Position numbers and translations under genes: made by a program
NCBI GenBank assembly: GCA_965549355.1
Contig: CBEVGD010000009.1
Coordinates: 1-28,687, forward strand
Source: M55B120 sp965549355
GTDB lineage: Bacteria > Actinomycetota > Humimicrobiia > Humimicrobiales > Humimicrobiaceae
Length of the DNA stretch: 28,687 bases
Reading direction: 5' to 3'
Notes under the pieces: model-generated
Told to the model about the DNA's origin: nothing
What the model saw: only the letters and a program-made list of their open reading frames with translations
Database searches by the model: none
Part shown: piece by piece, positions 1 through 6,676 of the stretch
Layout: every line of letters starts with the position of its first letter
Numbering within the stretch: position 1 is the stretch's first letter

Positions 1-404
1 GGCGATACCCTGATAAAACCACTTGCATTCCAGGTAATTATTTTATCTGCTTTTGACTTCTCTGCCGCCCACAGGATCAGCCCATCATAGCTTGCTCCGC
101 CTGAAATACTATTTTTTTCAAGGGAGGCAAGCAGGTCAATATAATCTTTTGAGCTATAAGTAATAAGTTTAAAACTATTAAGGATGTTCTCCTTGATAAG
201 CTTAAGGGCAATATCTGTGCTTATTCTTGGGCTCAGCGGAAGCCTGGTAATGACCGAGTATACCTCAATAAGTGAATGGACCGAGATAAGACCTTCGATT
301 TTTTTCTTCACTGCCTTTTGAAGCCATGGCAAGGATCTTTTATGTTCGGGATGAGAATTTATAAATGCCGCGACTATTACATTCGTATCAAATAAGACTT
401 TCAT
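1..404 (-). CDS. PIN-domain toxin, VapC-like (3' end cut by window edge)
   Basis: Probable ribonuclease toxin of a VapBC-type toxin-antitoxin pair. The reading frame runs from an ATG at 404 to the window edge without a stop (134 codons), so only the last few residues are missing if it has the usual PIN length of about 130-140. It opens with MKVLFDTNVIVAAF, the classic PIN start with its first acidic residue (D6). A second acidic position falls at E47 (SLIEVY) and a third at D107 (SYDGLI). The tail KIITWNASGF resembles the usual end of PIN proteins. Its ATG overlaps the antitoxin TGA (ATGA, 404-401), which implies translational coupling. Family assignment is from motifs; target RNA is unknown. 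Confidence 0.85.
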   Translation of the reverse strand, partial: MKVLFDTNVIVAAFINSHPEHKRSLPWLQKAVKKKIEGLISVHSLIEVYSVITRLPLSPRISTDIALKLIKENILNSFKLITYSSKDYIDLLASLEKNSISGGASYDGLILWAAEKSKADKIITWNASGFIRVS

Positions 405-679
405 ATCTCTATATCCCTCAATATTCTCCTTATTCTCTCTTCCCTATCTCCTTTAAGAATATTTTCCAGGGACCCTACAGGCTCGGAACATACTACCAGA
501 ACACCGTCTCTCTTTTCGATAAAGGGTTTACTTGTCCCGGATTTGATGATGATCTCATCATTGTCTGTGGTATTGATCTCGATCTCAGAATTCTTTGAGA
601 TCCCAAATTCATCCCTTATCTTTTTTGGGATCACCATTCTTCCAAAATTATCTATTTTTGTTTTAAACTTCATTATCAT
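401..679 (-). CDS. AbrB/MazE-fold antitoxin, VapB-like
   Basis: Antitoxin partner of the downstream PIN toxin, 92 residues. The N-terminal half (about residues 3-50) is a SpoVT/AbrB swapped-hairpin DNA-binding domain: KFKTKIDNFGRMVIPKKIRD followed by EFGISKNSEIEI is a typical signature. The C-terminal 40 residues are charged and would wrap the toxin. A second ATG lies two codons in (MKF) and could be the true start. The gene ends inside the toxin start codon. A palindrome with an embedded promoter lies just upstream (691-761), as expected for an autoregulated pair in which the antitoxin is the operator-binding subunit. Confidence 0.88.
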   Translation of the reverse strand: MIMKFKTKIDNFGRMVIPKKIRDEFGISKNSEIEINTTDNDEIIIKSGTSKPFIEKRDGVLVVCSEPVGSLENILKGDREERIRRILRDIEI

Positions 680-690
680 CTATTTTGCAG

Positions 691-761
691 GTGATTAAAA
701 TTATTAACTATTGCCATTATATTATGGCAATTGGCAATTTACAATGGCAATTTATAATCAC
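691..761 (-). promoter_or_regulatory. Promoter inside a nested palindromic operator of the VapBC-like operon
   Basis: On the minus strand, -35 TTGTAA (739-744) and -10 TATAAT (716-721) are separated by 17 bases. The -10 sits in a perfect inverted repeat, attgccat/atggcaat (710-717 and 724-731). Two further TGGCAAT copies follow at 732-738 and 745-751. An outer pair, gtgatta (691-697) and taatcac (755-761), brackets the region. This layout suits antitoxin binding that covers the promoter. Seen in sequence; repression is inferred. Confidence 0.65.
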
Positions 762-786
762 CTATCCTGCCCGAAGATATCAATGT

Positions 787-1026
787 TTATTGGTAATATT
801 TTAAAATCTCTATTTCACCCTTCAGCCCCTGCATTACTCCCTCAGCCATTGCCTGGAGTTCATCTTCTCCGGGGTATATAAGTATATTCTTTGTTATAAA
901 CTCTACGCAGGGGATAATAAGTTGTACAAATGTCTTTGAATCAGCCTTAGCCAGCCATAAAAGAAGAGGCCGCCTCTCTGTGGGAGAGACAGCCTTATTT
1001 AGGGGGTGCTCTGAGGAGTAGTGGTG
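787..1026 (-). pseudogene. Remnant of a butyrate kinase gene (C-terminal part)
   Basis: An open frame of 79 codons with no start codon, bounded by TAG at 1027-1029 and TAA at 787-789. The last 60 or so residues look like the end of butyrate kinase: ADSKTFVQLI corresponds to the stretch after the family's TGGLA motif, and ILIYPGEDELQAMAEG followed by LKGE matches the hallmark C-terminal YPGEDE/ALAEGALRVLRGEE region. Residues before this do not match, so the 5' part is lost or rearranged. No ribosome-binding site is visible. Recognition is from memory of the family, and an acetokinase-family relative is possible. Confidence 0.55.
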
Positions 1027-1079
1027 CTATGTGTGTCTTATCTATATATGATATGATCAATTTAATTCATTCTATATTC

Positions 1080-1592
1080 TCACAATCTAAAACCCGGTCT
1101 AAAACTTCTCTTACTGCCCATGTTTAATTTTCTCGGGCCAATCTCTGGAAATAAATATCTAAGCTCGAGATCATTTTCTTCGGCCCAATCTTTAAGTTCT
1201 TCTCTCATTTCCTTTACTGCTTCCCTTGCTTCAAAGACTTTCATATTTTCCAGCTCTTCTCTGAAGGCTTCCATCTCCTCTTTCTTCTCAAGGATAGCTT
1301 TTTTCTGGTCACCGGTGATCTTTTCATCTTTTACAAGCTCGTCCAGCCTTTCTTCAAACCTTTCTTCTATCCCGGATCTTCTTTCTTTCTTCAATTCCTC
1401 AAGAAAATCCTTTACTTCATCAATATCAAGACCAAATTTCTCTGCGATCCTCTCAAGAATAGGCGCATGGCCGCTTCCATTATTTTCAAGAGAATCGGCA
1501 TTTAACTCACCGGTACAGGCCATTCCCATAATCGAGAAGAGTACCAGACCAGCAATCAGAGACATAATCATCTTTACACTTTTTCTTTTCAA
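1080..1592 (-). CDS. Small secreted helical protein, DUF2680/Spy-like
   Basis: A 170-residue exported protein. The start is a TTG at 1592, chosen because GGAGG lies six bases upstream. Residues 1-26 form a signal peptide (basic KRKSVK, then a hydrophobic run ending GMAC). The Cys could be lipidated but the box is not canonical. The mature part is almost all charged helix: APILERIAEKFGLDIDEVKDFLEELKKE resembles DUF2680 repeats, and the rest is Glu/Lys-rich, as in Spy-like periplasmic proteins. It lies 120 bp downstream of a histidine kinase, so it may be a target or accessory sensor of that system. Function unknown. Confidence 0.7.
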   Translation of the reverse strand: MKRKSVKMIMSLIAGLVLFSIMGMACTGELNADSLENNGSGHAPILERIAEKFGLDIDEVKDFLEELKKERRSGIEERFEERLDELVKDEKITGDQKKAILEKKEEMEAFREELENMKVFEAREAVKEMREELKDWAEENDLELRYLFPEIGPRKLNMGSKRSFRPGFRL

Positions 1593-1712
1593 TTTTTCCT
1601 CCTTTTCTCAAATTTAAAAATATACAAGCATAACTATAATCATATTTATACAATATCAAACTGAGAGAAAGCTTAAAAAAAGCTGTTTTAAAGGATTTTT
1701 TTAAATTATTTA
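1593..1712 (-). promoter_or_regulatory. Upstream region of the secreted helical protein with a possible regulator half-site
   Basis: This 120-base gap contains aaactgagagaaa at 1658-1670, which shares the core actgaga with the tandem repeat in the response-regulator promoter at 3425-3443. An AT-rich stretch between it and the gene could hold a promoter (minus-strand TTGATA at 1652-1657, then TATAGT), but the spacing of 15 is short. Only one half-site is present. Confidence 0.3.
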
Positions 1713-2720
1713 TTATGTCAGGGGAAGTCTTGCAGTAAATGTAGAGCCGGATCCCGGTTTACTGGACACGTTTATGGAACCGTGATGAAGCTCGACTATT
1801 CTTCTGGCCACAGGAAGGCCGAGCCCGAAACCTGATATCCTGTTTTTGGATCTCGAACGGTCCACCCTGTAGAAGCGGTCAAATATATGGGGGATATCTT
1901 TCCGGTCTATGCCCTCCCCGGAATCACTTACTTTTATTACCGCATTTTTTCCGTCATCTGTGATACTTAAAGATATGCGGCCCTCTTCGGGAGTATATTT
2001 CAATGCATTGTCCATAAATATAAGTATTAGTTCCTCCATGCTTATGAAGTCTGCATTTATATATATATCACTTACTTCAAGCTCAAGATCGATTTTTTTC
2101 TTATCAGCAATCGCTTTAATTTTTTTGTGGACCTGTTCCGCAGACTCGCCTAAATTGACTCTTTCGAATTCAAGGACCCTCCTGCCTTTCTGGTACTGGG
2201 CAAGATGAAGGAGATGCTCTGATAACATTTCAAGGCTTCCAATATCCTCAAGATTATCCTCAAGTATCTGCCTTGCCTCCAGTGCCGACATCTTTTTGTC
2301 TCTAAGCGCCACTTCGGTAGAGGTCTTTAAGGCGGCTAAAGGTGTCCGAAGTTCATGAGAAGCATCTGATACAAACCTGTTCTGCTCTTCCACCATTTCT
2401 TCTATCGGCCTCAGCGTCCTCCCTGCAAGAAAATACCCTACAAGCAGGGAGATGATAAATATGCTGCCATTGGCAAAGATCAGCATAAAGAATACCCTCT
2501 GCTTGGCTATCCTGAGATCATTTTGCAGCAGCACTTTTAATGCAGGCGGCATCTTTTCCAGATTTTTCACATTATTTTTTATCTGGTTTTCAATATTTAT
2601 ATAGCGCCGGTTAAGATCAGTTGCGATGGTCCTGTAAATGACAAAGCTAAAAGTGAGGCTGATCACCATTATGGCTAAAACATACCATGCAGTTATCTTA
2701 AATCTGGCAGATCTAAACAT
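1713..2720 (-). CDS. Sensor histidine kinase
   Basis: Membrane sensor kinase, 335 residues. There are two membrane segments (about 10-30 and 77-100) around a short extracytoplasmic loop of about 45 residues, too small for a typical ligand domain. The second segment runs into only a stub of a HAMP linker (RTLRPIEEMV) before the dimerisation helix with the phospho-acceptor H122 in SHELRTP. The ATPase domain follows: N box in FMDNALKYTP, G1 box DSGEGI, F box IFDRFYRVD, and G2 box GFGLGL. Its start overlaps the end of the response regulator by 8 bases, so the two are cotranscribed and probably cognate. The signal is unknown; envelope stress is a guess from the neighbouring secreted helical protein. 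Confidence 0.93.
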   Translation of the reverse strand: MFRSARFKITAWYVLAIMVISLTFSFVIYRTIATDLNRRYINIENQIKNNVKNLEKMPPALKVLLQNDLRIAKQRVFFMLIFANGSIFIISLLVGYFLAGRTLRPIEEMVEEQNRFVSDASHELRTPLAALKTSTEVALRDKKMSALEARQILEDNLEDIGSLEMLSEHLLHLAQYQKGRRVLEFERVNLGESAEQVHKKIKAIADKKKIDLELEVSDIYINADFISMEELILIFMDNALKYTPEEGRISLSITDDGKNAVIKVSDSGEGIDRKDIPHIFDRFYRVDRSRSKNRISGFGLGLPVARRIVELHHGSINVSSKPGSGSTFTARLPLT

Positions 2721-3402
2721 TAGATCCCCCTCTTATCCGGTAGCCAAAACCCCTTACAGTTTCTATCAGCGGCTTCTTCCCTCTGAATGGTTTTTCTATC
2801 TTATTTCTTAGATATCTGATATATACTTCAACAGTGTTTGGAAGTATATCTGCATCATAGTTCCAGACATTTCCCATTATCTGATCCTTAGTAAGGACCA
2901 TGCCCTTGTTTTTGAGGAGGAACTCAAGCAAAGCATATTCAGTCTTTGAAAGCTTTATGGCTCTGCCCGCTCTTTTGACCTTATAGCTTACTGTATCCAG
3001 CGTGAGATCACCGACAGATAGTACCGCTCCCAGAGATCTTCTCGGCCTTCTGGATAATGCTTTTATGCGCGCCAGAAGCTCTTCGAAGGCAAAAGGCTTA
3101 GTAAGGTAATCATCGGCACCACAGTTGAGCCCTTCGACCCTATCCTTGATCTGGCCCCTTGCAGTCAGCATCAGTATTGATGATTGGATATTTTCTTCTG
3201 TTCTGAGTTTTCTGCAGATCTCCATCCCGTCCATCCCGGGAAGCATAAGGTCGAGGATAATAAGGTCATAATCCTGTATCAGGGCCATTCCCATTCCATC
3301 AGTACCTTCATATGAGACATCAGCGGCATAGGATTCCTGCTCAAGGCCTTTCTTTATGGAATCAGCGAGCCTTTTTTCATCTTCTATTATTAGAATGCGC
3401 AT
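2713..3402 (-). CDS. OmpR/PhoB-type response regulator
   Basis: DNA-binding response regulator, 229 residues. The start is the ATG at 3402 (MRILIIEDE), the usual family N-terminus; the frame stays open upstream to 3546 but that extension is not protein-like. Receiver domain 1-115: acidic pair E7-D8, phospho-acceptor D51 in LIILDLMLPG, and the conserved Lys in LTKPF. A winged-helix effector domain covers about 130-227, with the OmpR-type ending RGFGYRI. It overlaps its kinase by 8 bases. The 11-base-spaced direct repeats over its own promoter suggest autoregulation. It closely resembles the second regulator at 24119-24796 and is probably a paralogue. Confidence 0.93.
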   Translation of the reverse strand: MRILIIEDEKRLADSIKKGLEQESYAADVSYEGTDGMGMALIQDYDLIILDLMLPGMDGMEICRKLRTEENIQSSILMLTARGQIKDRVEGLNCGADDYLTKPFAFEELLARIKALSRRPRRSLGAVLSVGDLTLDTVSYKVKRAGRAIKLSKTEYALLEFLLKNKGMVLTKDQIMGNVWNYDADILPNTVEVYIRYLRNKIEKPFRGKKPLIETVRGFGYRIRGGSNV

Positions 3403-3411
3403 ACAGGATAT

Positions 3412-3443
3412 ATTATAGCAGTTTACTGAGAAGAAACTGAGAA
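3412..3443 (-). promoter_or_regulatory. Promoter of the response regulator with an OmpR-type tandem repeat
   Basis: The minus strand carries an extended -10 (TGC then TATAAT, with TATAAT at 3412-3417), placing the transcript start about 10 bases before the ATG and thus nearly leaderless. There is no good -35. In its place are two direct copies of actgagaa (3425-3432 and 3436-3443) spaced exactly 11 bases, one helical turn. This is typical of activation by OmpR-family regulators. Confidence 0.55.
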
Positions 3444-3448
3444 TAAAT

Positions 3449-3500
3449 AAAGGCCGGCAAATCAGATCTTCCAGACAAATATCCCTACAATGCCGGCCCT
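3449..3500 (-). terminator. Long-loop hairpin after the SPFH gene
   Basis: Perfect 8-base arms ggccggca (3452-3459) and tgccggcc (3491-3498) are separated by 31 bases. On the minus strand the stem is followed by TTTATTTATT. It lies just after the SPFH stop and before the response-regulator promoter, so it probably ends the SPFH transcript. The long loop is unusual for an intrinsic terminator. Confidence 0.45.
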
Positions 3501-3520
3501 TATTAAATCTTTTAAAAAGA

Positions 3521-4483
3521 TTATTTTGATTTGCCTGTCTTAACACTTCCTCTGGGTATAGGAGTTACTCCGGCAGCTTCTGTGACTACAGTCTGTACTT
3601 TGTCTGTATCCACAAGTATTTTCGTATTCTCTTTAAGAGAGATCTCGACAGCTTCTATCTTCTTCAGGGTCTGGGCATTGCCGACAAAATATTTTTGGGC
3701 TGCTTCATTAACAACCTTTATCTTCGCAGCGTCAGCATCAGCTACCAGTTTTATTGCTTCAGCTTTTCCTTCAGCAGAAAGTACCAGTCCCCGCCTTACA
3801 CCTTCAGCTTTCTTGATCTCTGCCCTCTTTTCACCATCGGCTCTGGTCTCCGTAGCAGTGGCCATATCCATAGCTGCTATTTTTTCCTGTTCTGCTTTTA
3901 CTACTTTATTCATGGCATCCTGTACATCAGCCGGAGGCTCGATCTTCTGGATCTCTACCCTGAGCACCTCAACACCATAGCTTTTGGTTTCTTTATCCAG
4001 GACCTTTTCAACCCTTTCATTAATATCGCCTCTCTTTTCATTTGCATCGGTCAGGGTCATATTCCCGATGACCGCCCTCAGGGTGGTCCTTGCAAGGCTT
4101 GTAAGCTGAGCCCTGTGGTTATCTACATTATACATGCTTGCCTTTACATCTATTATCTGATAGTAGACCACTGCATCTACTTCCGCATTCAGCTTGTCTT
4201 TGGTGATAACCATCTGGGGCAATACATCTACCATCTGTTCTGTAATATTGACTTTGTACATCTTGTCTACATTAGGGATGATCCAGGTAAGTCCTGCTTC
4301 CTTTAATCTCCGGAATTTACCGAATCTTTCGATAACGCCTCTCTCAGTGGGCCGAACCGTTCTAAACCCGGCAAAGACGATAATAAGCACTCCTGCAACA
4401 ATAAGTGCAATAGCCATGGTATTAAGCCTCATAAGAAACAATACTATGCCTGCTATTATTGGCAGAATTCCAATCATAAGCAT
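3521..4483 (-). CDS. SPFH/band-7 (stomatin-like) membrane protein
   Basis: A 320-residue membrane-scaffold protein. ATG at 4483 has AAGGAGG five bases upstream. Two hydrophobic N-terminal segments (about 1-18 and 22-42) are followed by the SPFH domain, starting at FRTVRPTERGVIERFGKF and running through EQMVDVLPQMVITKDKLNAEVDAVVYYQI to VEIQKIEPP (about 45-200). A helical oligomerisation region rich in Ala/Glu follows (about 205-265), with a short basic tail. Family members form cytoplasmic-membrane microdomains and often modulate membrane proteases. An NfeD partner gene, common next to bacterial slipins, is absent here. A hairpin separates it from the downstream two-component genes, so cotranscription is uncertain. 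Confidence 0.9.
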   Translation of the reverse strand: MLMIGILPIIAGIVLFLMRLNTMAIALIVAGVLIIVFAGFRTVRPTERGVIERFGKFRRLKEAGLTWIIPNVDKMYKVNITEQMVDVLPQMVITKDKLNAEVDAVVYYQIIDVKASMYNVDNHRAQLTSLARTTLRAVIGNMTLTDANEKRGDINERVEKVLDKETKSYGVEVLRVEIQKIEPPADVQDAMNKVVKAEQEKIAAMDMATATETRADGEKRAEIKKAEGVRRGLVLSAEGKAEAIKLVADADAAKIKVVNEAAQKYFVGNAQTLKKIEAVEISLKENTKILVDTDKVQTVVTEAAGVTPIPRGSVKTGKSK

Positions 4484-4536
4484 TTCTCCTCCTTTTTCAA
4501 TTTTTAAAAATATTAATCTAAAGAATATTTGGGCCG

Positions 4537-4585
4537 GTATAAAAGGTCCAGCTGACTTTTTATACTACCTAAGCTATTCTATCAA
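4537..4585 (-). promoter_or_regulatory. Possible promoter and palindrome of the SPFH gene
   Basis: Candidate -35 TTGATA (4580-4585) and -10 TATAAA (4559-4564) on the minus strand have a short 15-base spacer. An inverted repeat of 12-base arms with one mismatch, outer arms gtataaaa/ttttatac (4537-4544 and 4558-4565), overlaps the -10 and extends into the leader. It may be an operator or an RNA hairpin. Confidence 0.35.
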
Positions 4586-4599
4586 AAATAGTAATCAAA

Positions 4600-4704
4600 C
4601 TAAAACTCTTTCCTGACATATGCAAATAGAGATACCCTTATAGAAATAAACACCATAACCGCCATTATTCCCAAAAGCACTATCAGCGCCAGTGAAACTC
4701 CATA
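4600..4704 (-). pseudogene. Fragment of a membrane protein, C-terminal end
   Basis: A 34-codon open stretch without a start codon or Shine-Dalgarno, closed by TAG at 4600-4602 and preceded in frame by TAA at 4705-4707. It reads as one strongly hydrophobic helix (SLALIVLLGIMAVMVFISIR) followed by VSLFAYVRKEF. This looks like the last membrane segment of a permease, for example of an ABC-2-type transporter, but is too short to identify. It could also be chance open sequence. Confidence 0.3.
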
Positions 4705-4732
4705 TTACCGACACCGGGACACAATCAGGCAG

Positions 4733-4886
4733 ATGTCAAATTTTTTTATTTTTATGGATTAAACTATATTGTTAGAGAAATTCTCATAAGGTCCAGGTCT
4801 CTTATGGGCTGCCATGTCAAACATATTATTGCCACTAATCAAAATTTTTATATAAAATTTGACATTTAGCTATATTGATATATTAT
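4733..4886 (+). promoter_or_regulatory. Promoter and inverted repeats upstream of the glutamate synthase-like gene
   Basis: -35 TTGACA (4859-4864) and -10 TATTAT (4881-4886) with a 16-base spacer predict a start near 4893. The -35 lies in an 11-base arm aaatttgacat (4855-4865) that is the exact reverse complement of atgtcaaattt (4733-4743). A third copy of the core atgtcaaa is at 4814-4821. A small repeat cataag/cttatg (4785-4790, 4801-4806) lies between. The three ATGTCAAA sites look like binding sites for one regulator; the glutamate synthase operon promoter also has paired TGTCAAA motifs. Confidence 0.55.
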
Positions 4887-4902
4887 TGTTATTCATTAAA
4901 TA

Positions 4903-4940
4903 TAAGGCAAAGAAGCCTTACTGATTGCATTGAAGCACAA
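4903..4940 (+). ncRNA. Dual-hexaloop ANTAR-type antiterminator RNA
   Basis: Two successive hairpins with six-base loops near the start of the predicted leader. The first has stem TAAGGC (4903-4908), loop AAAGAA (4909-4914) and stem GCCTTA (4915-4920), a perfect 6-bp helix. After a four-base linker, the second has TTGC (4925-4928), loop ATTGAA (4929-4934) and GCA (4935-4937), a 3-bp helix that can extend past a bulged base. Both loops have A at position 1 and G at position 4, the rule known for ANTAR protein targets. The second hairpin's 3' strand is also the start of the terminator at 4936-4983, so the two structures exclude each other. The weak second stem is the main doubt. Confidence 0.7.
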
Positions 4941-4983
4941 AATTTTATTGGCATTATAGCCGGTAATTGTTTTGTGTTTTTTT
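4936..4983 (+). terminator. Intrinsic terminator in the leader (attenuator)
   Basis: The left strand runs 4936-4952 and the right strand 4959-4976, with loop ATTATA. Pairing is CACAAAA with TTTTGTG at the base and ATTGGC with GCCGGT at the top, with a small internal loop between. Seven T residues follow (4977-4983). It lies 37 bases before the start codon of the downstream gene, inside its own leader, so it must be conditional for the gene to be expressed. Confidence 0.75.
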
Positions 4984-5019
4984 ATTTTGTATTAATAAAT
5001 TATTACAGGGAGTATCAAG

Positions 5020-6600
5020 ATGAGTTATTCAAAAATCAATGCCTCAACGGCAACAGGAACTAAAAATTTATATGGAGATAATATTAGTCCCTTTAGCGGC
5101 ATGTGCGTTACCTGCAGCGAGGGCTGCCCTGGACTATGCGAAGTTGGTAAATCTTCTTATCGAAGTGCTGAAGTGATCTATCCTCAACCATATGGTGATA
5201 TTACTGCAGCTTCACAAAAAGATTATCCTATAGATTATTCCCATTTTAATATTATGGGAACTGCATTTGGGGCTCACGGCATAGAAGAAGATAGCGATAA
5301 GGCTGTTTTTACAAATGTCAAACTAGAAACTACCATAGGAAAAAACAAAGACATAAAACTAAAACTCCCCTTTATAATACCTGGTCTTGGTTCAACGGAT
5401 GTTGCCAGGAAAAATTGGGAGGGCCTTGCAATTGGTTCAGCCATATCAGGAGTTATCTTAACTATTGGTGAAAATGTCTGCGGAATCGATCCACAGTCTC
5501 AATTTGATAGCAATGGTAAAATCATTAAATCACCTGAGCTTATTAAAAGAGTTAAACTTTATAAGGATTGGCAGCAGGATGGATATGGCGCAATCGTTGT
5601 TCAGACTAATGTAGAAGATAGCAGATTTGGTGTTTTAGAATATGCCATCAAAGAATTAGGCGTAGAGATAGTTGAGTTAAAGTGGGGTCAGGGCGCCAAA
5701 AATATTGGCGGGGAAATAAAAATAGATGATCTTAACCGGGCAATTGAGATTAAAAATAGAGGCTATATCGTTTTGCCGGATCCGCTTGACCCGGATATTC
5801 AAAAAGCTTTCAAGCATGGAGATTTTAAAGAATTTGAAAGACATTCCAGAATAGGCATGGCCGGCAGAGAAGACTTTATGAATTCAGTTGAGCATCTTAG
5901 GAAAACCGGTGCCAAACATATATTTTTAAAAACAGGTGCTTACGGAGCTGCTGATCTGGCAAAGGCTATCAAATATTCCTCTGAAGCCGGCATAGACCTG
6001 CTGACAATCGATGGAGCCGGCGGAGGTACCGGGATGAGCCCATGGAGAATGATGAATGAATGGGGTATTCCTACTGTTTATCTACAATCAATGGCATATG
6101 ATTTTGCAAAAATATTGGACGATAAGGGTAAATATGTTCCCGATATGGCTATTGCGGGAGGTTTTACTTTAGAAGATCAAATATTTAAGGGTCTGGCTCT
6201 TGGCGCTCCCTACTTCAAATTGGTAGGAATGGCCCGTTCTCCTATAACTGCCTGTATGGTTGGGAAGACACTTGCCGGCAAAATAGATAGTGGAACGCTT
6301 CCTAAATCTATTGAAAAATACGGTAGTGATTTAGAATCAGTATTTGTGGAAGTAACTGATTTAAGGAAAGAATTTAAAGATAGAGCTGATGATATTCCCG
6401 GTTCAGCAGTAGGACTGTATAGTTATTATAAGAGACTGGAACAGGGTCTGCAGCAGTTTATGTGCGGAGCCAGAAAATTTGCCCTGAATTATATAGACCG
6501 GGGTGACATCCTGTCGCTCACTAAAGAGGCTGCTTCGGCTTCCGGCATACCTTATCTTATGGATTATGACAGCAAGGAGATAGAAGATATACTGAAATAA
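5020..6600 (+). CDS. FMN-binding glutamate synthase family protein
   Basis: A stand-alone protein of 526 residues related to the synthase domain of glutamate synthase (GltB2 type), which in the family uses FMN and an Fe-S cluster to convert 2-oxoglutarate and ammonia to glutamate. The N-terminus has a four-Cys cluster (C29, C32, C36, C40 in GMCVTCSEGCPGLCEVGKSSYR) suggesting an Fe-S site. The TIM-barrel part includes LPFIIPGLGS, ELKWGQGAKNIGGEI (the family's GQGAKP-like loop), IDGAGGGTGMSPWRMM, and AIAGGFTLEDQIFKGLALGAPYFKLVGMAR. There is no amidotransferase or GXGXG domain, so it may act with other subunits or on another substrate. ATG at 5020 has AGGGAG eight bases upstream. Preceded by an attenuator leader like that of the glutamate synthase operon. 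Confidence 0.88.
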   Translation: MSYSKINASTATGTKNLYGDNISPFSGMCVTCSEGCPGLCEVGKSSYRSAEVIYPQPYGDITAASQKDYPIDYSHFNIMGTAFGAHGIEEDSDKAVFTNVKLETTIGKNKDIKLKLPFIIPGLGSTDVARKNWEGLAIGSAISGVILTIGENVCGIDPQSQFDSNGKIIKSPELIKRVKLYKDWQQDGYGAIVVQTNVEDSRFGVLEYAIKELGVEIVELKWGQGAKNIGGEIKIDDLNRAIEIKNRGYIVLPDPLDPDIQKAFKHGDFKEFERHSRIGMAGREDFMNSVEHLRKTGAKHIFLKTGAYGAADLAKAIKYSSEAGIDLLTIDGAGGGTGMSPWRMMNEWGIPTVYLQSMAYDFAKILDDKGKYVPDMAIAGGFTLEDQIFKGLALGAPYFKLVGMARSPITACMVGKTLAGKIDSGTLPKSIEKYGSDLESVFVEVTDLRKEFKDRADDIPGSAVGLYSYYKRLEQGLQQFMCGARKFALNYIDRGDILSLTKEAASASGIPYLMDYDSKEIEDILK

Positions 6601-6676
6601 AATATAGAGAGGGTGGAAATAAATAAGATACTTATAAAAGATAACTGAAGAAGCCCTTTAAAAGAATAGGTTTTAT

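Noticed and set aside
3403..3546. N-terminal extension of the response regulator to 3546.
   Set aside because: The extra 48 residues are Cys/Phe-rich and not receiver-like, overlap the SPFH gene end, and include the promoter and terminator; the ATG at 3402 gives the standard N-terminus.
4733..4865. The 11-base inverted repeats considered as ends of a miniature transposable element of about 133 bases.
   Set aside because: No flanking target duplication is visible, and one arm coincides with the functional -35 box, so a regulatory role is more likely.
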